From Flammeovirgaceae bacterium UBA6059 (GTDB lineage: Bacteria > Bacteroidota > Bacteroidia > Cytophagales > Cyclobacteriaceae), in assembly GCA_002435755.1 (NCBI GenBank), contig DIYH01000040.1:248001-312000 (forward strand): 64,000 bases of DNA. The letters run 5' to 3'. The notes beneath the pieces are model-generated. The model worked only from the letters and a program-made list of their open reading frames with translations. It was not told the DNA's origin and searched no databases. Positions 28,705-35,223 of the stretch are shown here, one piece after another. The position numbers and the translations under genes are program-made. Positions within the stretch are counted from its first letter, which is position 1; each line of letters opens with the position of its first letter.

Positions 28705-29106
28705 ATGAGTAGTTTGAATAAATCCGAAGTATTCCAGTCATTGAAGAGTGTTTATCAGTTTATTGTTGATGATTTCGGGTACCAAATTATTGATGAAGAG
28801 AGATCGACTCCTCTCTTACTTTACATTAGATATGAGAACAAGGCTATTGAAAGAGTCATCTCTGTAAGCATGGATTTGAGAGAAAATGACTTTAATATAA
28901 GTATTTGGAAATCTGCTGACGGCTGGACTAGAGACGGAGACCTTCTCGAATTCGAAAGTTATTTAAGTGACAGAGGTTTACCAAGTAAGATCCGAGTTCT
29001 TCCAGAAGGCGTTCTTGACCTTGATATGATTCGAGAAGTAAATCAACAAAATGCTGATTCATTTCGAAAGTACGGAAAAGGACTAATTTCTGGAGAAGAT
29101 TATTAA
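28705..29106 (+). CDS. Probable immunity protein for the giant Rhs toxin
   Basis: 133 residues, soluble, acidic, no signal peptide, starting 10 nt after the toxin stop. Such position and size are the standard layout of Rhs toxin-immunity pairs. The central part (LLLYIRYENKAIERVISVSMDLRENDFNISIW) is a beta-rich pattern common in immunity proteins. Assignment rests on context; no family signature that I can name. A cytoplasmic immunity protein implies a toxin acting in the cytoplasm. Confidence 0.7.
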   Translation: MSSLNKSEVFQSLKSVYQFIVDDFGYQIIDEERSTPLLLYIRYENKAIERVISVSMDLRENDFNISIWKSADGWTRDGDLLEFESYLSDRGLPSKIRVLPEGVLDLDMIREVNQQNADSFRKYGKGLISGEDY

Positions 29107-29133
29107 GAAGAATTTATGTTTTTGAGCTGGAGT

Positions 29134-29155
29134 TCGGGCGCGTTTATAACGCGAC
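29134..29155. repeat. 22-nt hairpin repeat, copy 1
   Basis: Contains CGCGTT-tat-AACGCG, a perfect 6-bp inverted repeat, within a 22-base unit that recurs at 30875-30896 with one difference in the loop. The two copies are 1.74 kb apart and bracket the orphan Rhs tip with its lipoprotein gene. GC-rich against an AT-rich surround. Confidence 0.75.
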
Positions 29156-29190
29156 AGAAGTAGTCTGGAAATGCCAGAAGTAGCTGGTAG

Positions 29191-29308
29191 CTAGAGTGAT
29201 TTAAGTTTAGCTGCTTTGATGAGATTATCGAGGGTGTAGAAGATGTGTAGCTTATCATCTTCAGGGAGCTTTTGAAGTTCGAGTATTCGGTTCCTAGTAG
29301 ACTTTCCA
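29191..29308 (-). pseudogene. C-terminal remnant of an XRE-family regulator
   Basis: On the minus strand, the frame ending at the TAG 29191-29193 reads STRNRILELQKLPEDDKLHI then FYTLDNLIKAAKLKSL. This aligns with the C terminus of the intact XRE regulator at 33064-33393 (STLQRLTEISKLPEEGKQQI then FMVVDALIRDFRTKQAYS). Only about 35-40 codons remain; the HTH part is gone and the sequence runs directly into an orphan Rhs tip. It is a scar of a regulator-bearing element like the one at 33064-37228. Confidence 0.7.
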
Positions 29309-29329
29309 TTTGCTCATCAGCAGCCCTCT

Positions 29330-30040
29330 GTGTGGGGTGGTGGCTTGACACCTGACACCTATGGTGGGTCATTTTACGGTGGGTATGGTGTGAGGAATGG
29401 TAGTTATGGGTCTGATGAGCATGGATCATATCAAACTGCTGTTGAAGCGGCCGCACAAGATCCAGGAGCCCAGGTTGTTCATAATAACGGAAGGTGGGGT
29501 GTGATGTTTATGGTCTCAGATGGTTATCAGCAAGTAGGTACCTTTGATGGTACAGGAACGCCGATTATGATGGAAACTTTTAGTCCTGAGTTTTTATATG
29601 TGGCAACTCCAGAGCAAAACGGTCAGGGGAGCCAAGGTTGGCTTGATCAACTATTAGGTTGGACAGATCAATTTTTTGGAGGTGGGAATTTGCCTATCTC
29701 AGATTCTAGATCAGCGGCAGAACCAGACATCTTTCGTGATAACCGCAATATCCTGCATACAGACAATATAGCTGTAGATTTCATTCCTGCAAAAGGACCA
29801 GGTGTTCCTAACAATCTTAAGGACGCGATAATCTACTTTTATCAAGTGGCTGATTACTCATTAAATGCAGCTGGACAAGTGACAAACCTGCTTGATGCAT
29901 ACTCTGTGACGCATCCTCAGGACACAGTATTCAATGGATGGGAGTTTATTACCCAAGACACCCTTTATAATTGGAGGGACAGCACTAAAATACCCAAGAC
30001 AGGAACTTTTTTGCCTTCAAACGAAATACCTTGGAATTAA
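29330..30040 (+). CDS. Orphan Rhs C-terminal tip (displaced toxin cassette)
   Basis: The open frame (GTG 29330, homology beginning about 29312 with HQQPSVWGGGLTPDTYGGSF) matches the linker after the core of the giant Rhs protein (PSVWGGGFTPDTYGGSF). There is no signal peptide, YD repeat or core, so this is a displaced tip, probably silent unless recombined onto a full-length Rhs gene. The distal about 110 residues (PDIFRDNRNILHTDNIAVDF, NNLKDAIIYFYQVADYSLNA, GWEFITQDTLYNWRDS) differ completely from the giant protein's tip. Toxin activity not recognised. Its stop overlaps the following lipoprotein gene, its presumed immunity partner. Confidence 0.65.
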   Translation: MWGGGLTPDTYGGSFYGGYGVRNGSYGSDEHGSYQTAVEAAAQDPGAQVVHNNGRWGVMFMVSDGYQQVGTFDGTGTPIMMETFSPEFLYVATPEQNGQGSQGWLDQLLGWTDQFFGGGNLPISDSRSAAEPDIFRDNRNILHTDNIAVDFIPAKGPGVPNNLKDAIIYFYQVADYSLNAAGQVTNLLDAYSVTHPQDTVFNGWEFITQDTLYNWRDSTKIPKTGTFLPSNEIPWN

Positions 30041-30807
30041 ATAGGAACGTCATTTTCATTTTTCTTTTTGCCTTTTCTTCTTGTGGCGATACTTCAAAGA
30101 AGGAGTATTTTGACAATGGCAAGTTGAAATCGGTAACTCCATTTAAGGAAGGTTTTAAGAATGGTAAATTCTTGGAGTACTTTGATAACGGTCAACTAAA
30201 ATATGAAATACCTTATGTTTATGACTCGATATTTGGAGAGGCATATGAATATGACTCACTAGGTAACTTGATATCAAATATATCTTACAGAGCTAACAAA
30301 AAGGATGGATCGAATATTACCTACTACTCGTCTGGTAAGTTAAAGATGAAAGGACAATTTGAGGATGGAACGCCTGTTGGTCTTTTTAGAGAATACCATG
30401 AGAGTGGATTAGTAAAGGTAGAAGCATATTATGTGAAGGGTAAACTGTCATACTATAAAAGTTTCGATGATCTAGGAATTCTAGTTGACAGCAAATTGCC
30501 CATTCAAATTAGACGAGTGGATTCAAGTCCCCATGACTGCCAATCACTAGCAAATGTAGAAATATCTCTTGCGTTCTCAAGTCTAGAGAATTATAGGTTA
30601 GGTGCTATTTTAGGGAATTTAGATTCTAACAATGAGCTAGTTGACACTCTTGATATTATTGGATCTAATAATTCTATTTTGGGTTATCAAATGGTTCCAT
30701 ATGATTGGTCTAACATGATATCCGGTGTATTGTATGAGGTTGAAATGCCCTCAGAAGAAATAAAAGGAGCTTATTTTTTTAAGTATGATTTTAGCTGCAA
30801 ACATTAA
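30031..30807 (+). CDS. YwqK/MORN-repeat lipoprotein, probable immunity protein of the orphan tip
   Basis: 258 residues from a TTG at 30031 that overlaps the end of the orphan tip. The N terminus is a lipoprotein signal (NRNVIFIFLFAFSSC). The next about 130 residues are repeated YwqK/MORN-like units: YFDNGKLKSVTPFKEGFKNG, YFDNGQLKYEIPY, YYSSGKLKMKGQFEDGTPVG. The C-terminal about 90 residues are unrelated. MORN/YwqK-like proteins are frequent next to secreted toxin tips in Bacteroidota. The lipid anchor would place protection in the periplasm, which hints at a tip acting on the envelope (inference). Confidence 0.72.
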   Translation: MELNRNVIFIFLFAFSSCGDTSKKEYFDNGKLKSVTPFKEGFKNGKFLEYFDNGQLKYEIPYVYDSIFGEAYEYDSLGNLISNISYRANKKDGSNITYYSSGKLKMKGQFEDGTPVGLFREYHESGLVKVEAYYVKGKLSYYKSFDDLGILVDSKLPIQIRRVDSSPHDCQSLANVEISLAFSSLENYRLGAILGNLDSNNELVDTLDIIGSNNSILGYQMVPYDWSNMISGVLYEVEMPSEEIKGAYFFKYDFSCKH

Positions 30808-30848
30808 GGCCCTTAGCTATCCAACGGATACTCCTACTAATTTTTTAT

Positions 30849-30874
30849 ACGAGGCAGTACGACCCTTACCTAGC
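30849..30874 (+). pseudogene. Mini-remnant of an Rhs core
   Basis: Frame 30849 onward reads TRQYDPYLA, matching the core motif (A)RQYDPYLG of the two longer Rhs copies with mostly synonymous differences. It then runs directly into hairpin repeat copy 2 and a stop. This is a scar of a core sequence cut at the hairpin. Confidence 0.55.
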
Positions 30875-30896
30875 TCGGGCGCGTTTACAACGCGAC
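30875..30896. repeat. 22-nt hairpin repeat, copy 2
   Basis: Same unit as 29134-29155 with a T to C change in the loop (CGCGTT-tac-AACGCG). It lies exactly between a truncated Rhs core remnant and the start of the next displaced cassette, so it marks a junction. Confidence 0.75.
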
Positions 30897-30935
30897 TAGA
30901 TTGAGCCCTGGCAGTTACTATAAGAGTTCTAACCT

Positions 30936-32588
30936 ATGGACCACAACTATATCAAGCTTGATGGAGTGGCGGATCAGGAGGCGGGTGATTTTAGTAATAT
31001 TGGAACTATGGCTATGCTACAGGTACAAGCCGGTGATAGGGTAGATCTTAGAGCATATGCCAAGTACGACGAAGGCGGATCACAGAATGACCTGGCTCCA
31101 GCAGGAGTGATAGCAGGTTTGGTCAATGCTTTTGGCTTCAACCCCACTTCTGGGGAATCCGGGGCTGTATTTGATCTTTTTGAACAGGCCATAGGTGCCC
31201 TTGGTCTTATGGGTGATGGAGAAGGAGGAGAGCCCGAAGCTTATTTACAATATTTGTTTTTCGATCGGGATTTCAACTTTGTTGCCACTCCGGGTATTGG
31301 CTATGCCTATGATCAGGTGTCAGGACTGGCAGCCGTAAATGCTACGAATAAGGCCACAAAGCAGCACGAAGAACTATCGCTATCAAGAGAGTTTTTGGAG
31401 GATGGGTATCTCTTTGTATTTGTGTCAAATAGCAGTCAGGGTACGAGTGTTTATTTTGACGACCTTACCATTGATTATACCATGAGTCCGATTGATCAGA
31501 CCAGTGACTATTATCCATTTGGCGGGCTGATGGGCAGTGGTTTTGAGCGTATCATCAGCAAGGCCAATGACTTCCGCTACCAGGGCAAGGAGTACGACAA
31601 AGATTTGCAGTGGTACGACTTCCACGCCCGGCAGTATGATCCTTACCTAGGCAGGTTCCTTGCTGCTGATCCACTGATGCAGTTTGCTTCACCATATAAT
31701 GGTATGGGCAACAATCCTATCAACCTGATTGATCCTACAGGGATGGGAGCATACAATGGACTGCATGGTGATCCTACCCCTGAGACTGACAATGATCAGG
31801 ACGATGAAGTCAATGCTAACTCGAATGGTGATACAGCTGATGCATGGGAGAGGGAAGTGGCTGCACATTATGCCATGTTTGATCAATGGATGAGTGATAT
31901 GAATAGCACTTATGGTGAATCATTTCACGAAAGTAGATATGGGGTCGCTAATGGCTCCTTTGGAACTGTGGCTCATCATAGCTACGTAAAGACAAGAGGT
32001 GGCAATTCTTTTACGATTACAGTGAATACTTACAATCAGAGAGAGCTTAATGGTTACTTGTTTGATCTTCAAGCCCAGAACGAATTGCCATATATTACTT
32101 CGAAGAGTATCACTCGAAGGGATCCATTTAATGCTCCTGGGCAGCAAAATGAAGGTAATTCTGGCCAAACAGCTTTTGGTGGATTCGACTGGCTAAACCT
32201 TGCTGCGGCGGAAGCTACAATTTGGGGAGGAGCCACTTCAATTGCTGTAAAGGGTGCTAGACCTGTATATACGACAGTTAAAGCTTGGGCAGATCAGGTC
32301 AAATCTGGAACTCGGTTTGGTAATCGACTTGGTTATTTAGGACTTGCATTAACGGCTACAGATGTTGCAATTAATGGTTTCAATACGAGCAATACTCTTG
32401 ACGGTTTTTTTGGTGCAGTTTCATTTGCCGGAGTACCAGGAGCAGCAATAGGCGGAACATACTTTATTGGTAATTTGATAACTCACGGCATAACAGGAAA
32501 AACAATTGGGCAACATGTGGATGAAAACTATTATATCGTGCCTTCAGGTTTATCTCATAACCCAGTTTTCTTAATTCCTAAGAACTGA
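30936..32588 (+). CDS. Displaced Rhs cassette: 5'-truncated core plus hydrophobic toxin tip
   Basis: 550 residues without signal peptide. Residues 1-270 copy the giant Rhs protein's end (its about 27160-27945): IGTMAMLQVQAGDRVDLRAY, DYYPFGGLMGSGFERII, ARQYDPYLGRFLAADPLM, NLIDPTGM. A stop codon sits two codons before the ATG, so the repeat region has been lost. The tip differs: after a soluble linker (GSFGTVAHHSYVKTRGGN) it contains glycine/alanine-rich hydrophobic stretches (YLGLALTATDVAINGF, FFGAVSFAGVPGAAIGGTYF) and ends VPSGLSHNPVFLIPKN. This suggests a membrane-active tip (inference). The next gene encodes a small membrane protein, fitting an immunity partner. Confidence 0.75.
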   Translation: MDHNYIKLDGVADQEAGDFSNIGTMAMLQVQAGDRVDLRAYAKYDEGGSQNDLAPAGVIAGLVNAFGFNPTSGESGAVFDLFEQAIGALGLMGDGEGGEPEAYLQYLFFDRDFNFVATPGIGYAYDQVSGLAAVNATNKATKQHEELSLSREFLEDGYLFVFVSNSSQGTSVYFDDLTIDYTMSPIDQTSDYYPFGGLMGSGFERIISKANDFRYQGKEYDKDLQWYDFHARQYDPYLGRFLAADPLMQFASPYNGMGNNPINLIDPTGMGAYNGLHGDPTPETDNDQDDEVNANSNGDTADAWEREVAAHYAMFDQWMSDMNSTYGESFHESRYGVANGSFGTVAHHSYVKTRGGNSFTITVNTYNQRELNGYLFDLQAQNELPYITSKSITRRDPFNAPGQQNEGNSGQTAFGGFDWLNLAAAEATIWGGATSIAVKGARPVYTTVKAWADQVKSGTRFGNRLGYLGLALTATDVAINGFNTSNTLDGFFGAVSFAGVPGAAIGGTYFIGNLITHGITGKTIGQHVDENYYIVPSGLSHNPVFLIPKN

Positions 32589-32595
32589 TTCAGAT

Positions 32596-32985
32596 ATGAA
32601 ATTGACCACACTATTTGATTACTTCTTTTACAGAGTTTATATCTTTTTTAGAGAAACTGGAGACAATGTTCCTGAAACCAAGGGCTCACTTATACTCTCA
32701 TTAGTACAGTTCCTAACATTATTGGATTTAGTTCTTATTGGAAGTATGATTTTTAACTATGATTTGCCTTCTACAAAATATGCTTTTCTTCCATTGATAA
32801 TATTGATCGGTATTATCAACTGGTATCGTTATGAGAAAGCAATGGATTTAAATCAGTTATTGAGTGAATGGAGCAGTGAGGATAAGTCCCAAAATAGTCA
32901 AAGGGGGATAGTGATAGTGATTTATCTTGTATTTACAACAGTCTTTCCCGCTTTATACGGCATGATGACACATGGTCAATTATAA
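32596..32985 (+). CDS. Small membrane protein, probable immunity to the hydrophobic Rhs tip
   Basis: 129 residues with about three membrane helices (LILSLVQFLTLLDLVLIGSM, YAFLPLIILIGIINWY, GIVIVIYLVFTTVFPALYG). It starts 7 nt after the displaced cassette. Immunity proteins to pore-forming toxins are typically small integral membrane proteins, so size, position and the hydrophobic nature of the neighbouring tip agree. No named family recognised. Confidence 0.65.
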   Translation: MKLTTLFDYFFYRVYIFFRETGDNVPETKGSLILSLVQFLTLLDLVLIGSMIFNYDLPSTKYAFLPLIILIGIINWYRYEKAMDLNQLLSEWSSEDKSQNSQRGIVIVIYLVFTTVFPALYGMMTHGQL

Positions 32986-33007
32986 TGCCCCCCCGCTGGC
33001 GCAAGCG

Positions 33008-33061
33008 TCCACGCTGGTGACTTTATGCTCTATGAAGTCTAAGCTGTATGTGGAGCGTGGA
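33008..33061. repeat. GC-rich inverted repeat between immunity gene and XRE gene
   Basis: TCCACGCT (33008-33015) and AGCGTGGA (33054-33061) are perfect inverted repeats 38 nt apart, preceded by a C-run and GCTGGCGCAAGCG. It sits directly at the 3' end of the XRE gene, in the same relative place as hairpin repeat copy 1 next to the XRE remnant. Confidence 0.5.
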
Positions 33062-33063
33062 TT

Positions 33064-33393
33064 TTAGGAGTAGGCTTGTTTAGTTCTAAAATCACGAATG
33101 AGCGCATCCACTACCATGAAGATCTGTTGCTTGCCTTCCTCTGGAAGCTTGGAGATCTCAGTAAGTCTTTGCAGGGTGGATTGATCGATCTCCACATCGG
33201 TTTTGCCGACCAGGTAATCGATCGATACGCCTAGTGCATCCGCAATCTTGATGACCACTTCGATAGAAGGTTTTACCTCGTTACGCTCATATCGTCCGAT
33301 AAGGTCACCAGAAGTACCAGCCTTTTTACCCAGTTCCCCCTGGGCCATTTTACTCTTCTTCCTAAGCGCTGAAATATGCTCTCCAAGTGTCAT
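33064..33393 (-). CDS. XRE-family HTH transcriptional regulator
   Basis: 109 residues. The N-terminal about 65 residues are a lambda-repressor-like HTH (LGEHISALRKKSKMAQGELG, GRYERNEVKPSIEVVIKIAD, ALGVSIDYLVGK). The C-terminal 40 residues form a helical extension (LTEISKLPEEGKQQIFMVVD). It is divergently oriented from the P-loop and recombinase genes and probably represses them and itself through the GATAT-type palindromes in 33440-33519. A truncated relative lies at 29191-29308. Confidence 0.88.
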   Translation of the reverse strand: MTLGEHISALRKKSKMAQGELGKKAGTSGDLIGRYERNEVKPSIEVVIKIADALGVSIDYLVGKTDVEIDQSTLQRLTEISKLPEEGKQQIFMVVDALIRDFRTKQAYS

Positions 33394-33439
33394 ATAGGTA
33401 GTAGAAATGATCTAAATATGAATTAGAATCCAATAATAG

Positions 33440-33519
33440 ATGATATAAATATCATATTCAAACGATATAAGTCTTACTCTGTTCTGATATATCTACTAGT
33501 ATTGTGATAGATATATCAG
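33440..33519. promoter_or_regulatory. Divergent operator region with two palindromes
   Basis: Two perfect dyads lie between the XRE gene and the P-loop gene: ATGATAT-aa-ATATCAT (33440-33455) and CTGATATATCTA-12 nt-TAGATATATCAG (33484-33495 with 33508-33519). Both share GATAT cores. The second ends 20 nt before the 33539 start, a place that fits repression. They are the natural candidates for XRE binding. Confidence 0.65.
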
Positions 33520-33538
33520 AAAATCTTTTTTCAAGAAA

Positions 33539-35108
33539 ATGGAAGATCCGACCCGAAAGCTCAACACATCCAACCACGACCACCTCACTTACACCCATCC
33601 TCCATTAGACATAGCAGTACTAGGAGGTATCAGACTAGAAGGCCTGGACAGGATGCGCACCACCCTTAAGATCAAAGTCGAGCATCTGAGCTTACGTCAT
33701 AACTTGGACCTGTACAATGACAACCAAGTAGAGCGACTGATCCGGAAGATCGCAGAGCGGCTGGAGGTTGGCACCAGTGTAGCGGCAGCAACACTAGCCG
33801 ACCTGACCGATAGGTTAGAGCAGTACAGACTAGAGGAGATCGAGCGGATTGAGTCCGCAGACGACACAAGAACAAGAATGCTTACTGAGCAGGAAATCAA
33901 AACAGCAAAAGTATATGCCAGTGCCCCCAACCTGATGCAGCGCACAGGAGACGACCTGCAAGCCACAGGCATCATAGGAGAGTGGGAAAATGCACTGACA
34001 CTAGCTATGGCCATGACCAGCCGCAAATGTAAAGACCCGCTGAGCGTAGTGACACTAGCTAAAAGTGGGATGGGCAAGAGCTACCTCCAGGAGAAAGTAG
34101 CCGCTACCATACCCCAGGAAGACCTGATAGAAAGCACGATGATCACGGAGAGCAGTTTTTATCGTTTTGACCGGCACGAGCTGAGCGGTAAGGTTTTCCT
34201 CATAGAAGACCTGGATGGGGCAGAAGCAGTACTATACCCCATCAGGGAAATGCAGAGCAAAAAGAAGATCAGCAAGACCGTCACCATCAAAGACACCCAA
34301 GGCAAACTGAAAACCGTCACCCTGACCGTAGAAGGCCCGATCAGTGTATGCGGCTGTACCACCAGGGAAAGCCTCTATGAAGACAATGAGAACAGGAGCC
34401 TGCTGCTTCACTTAAACGGTAGCAAAGCGCAGGACGAGCAGATCATGAGCTACCATCGGAAAGTAAAAGCAGGAAAGATCGACAAAGAGAAAGAAGAGCA
34501 AGTCAGGGAGCAGTTGGAATTAGTCCAAAGGATCCTAACGCCGATCAACATTGTGAACCCCTTTGCAGAGCTGATCCAGCTTCCTGCAAGTGTCCGCAAT
34601 CCAAGAAGGACCCTGCCGCTACTGCTGAGCTTTATTGAAGTGATCACCTACTACCACCAGTATCAAAGAGAAGAAAAGGCCGACGAGCATGGAGAGGCCT
34701 ATATCGAGACGAGCCCAGAAGATATTGAGTGGTCGTTTAAGCTACTTCGCAATGTACTGTTCAGAAAGAGTGATGAGCGGGGCATGCCGGAAGTTCTACG
34801 ACTGGCTGCAAAGCTGGGCGAAGAAATACAACATAGAGAAGTTCCATGCCAGAGAGATAAGGAAAGCCAAGTGCATCCATCCCCGAACATTGGCCCGATA
34901 TCTGGAAGAGCTGCGAATATTCGGACGATTAGAGATCACAGGAGGCAAGAAACAGCGTATTGGTTACGAATACTCACTCACGCACTGGCAAGCAGATCAC
35001 AACCTAAAGGATCAGATAGCTCAGTGGATGGATGATACCTTAAAGCAGATCACCAAAGCCTACGAAAAGCAACCCAAGTCTGGAAAGAAGGGAAATAAGA
35101 CACAATGA
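33539..35108 (+). pseudogene. P-loop (primase/helicase-like) gene of a mobile element, frameshifted near its 3' end
   Basis: Frame 1 (33539-35035) encodes a protein whose centre carries a Walker A motif, LAKSGMGKSYLQEKV, and an acidic VFLIEDLDGAEA box like Walker B. From about 34778 that frame turns into nonsense. The frame starting with GGG at 34779 continues a sensible helical domain (GACRKFYDWLQSWAKKYNIE, CIHPRTLARYLEELRIFGRL) up to the TAA at 35108. Reading KSDE then GACRKF requires skipping C34778. Loss of one TGAGC copy (5 nt) from a tandem repeat would also explain it. The product looks like the ATPase partner of the two recombinases that follow. Confidence 0.72.
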
Positions 35109-35223
35109 GACAACCGGCTACTGTCCAATATTTATAGCTTATTATCAGTGACTTAGTTATCGGACAACTCAAATAAAAAATACAAGAGGAACCAAAATCT
35201 TCACTAAAGCTACGATTGATAAA
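35109..35223. other. Intergenic segment before the recombinases
   Basis: 115 AT-rich bases. TGTCC (about 35118) and GGACA (about 35161) form a short inverted repeat around an AT-rich core, which could be a recombination or promoter site. Nothing stronger is visible. Confidence 0.25.

Noticed and set aside
33539..35108. Programmed frameshifting in the P-loop gene
   Set aside because: No slippery heptamer is visible at the switch point and no following pseudoknot is obvious; a small deletion is a simpler reading, although I cannot exclude a sequencing error.
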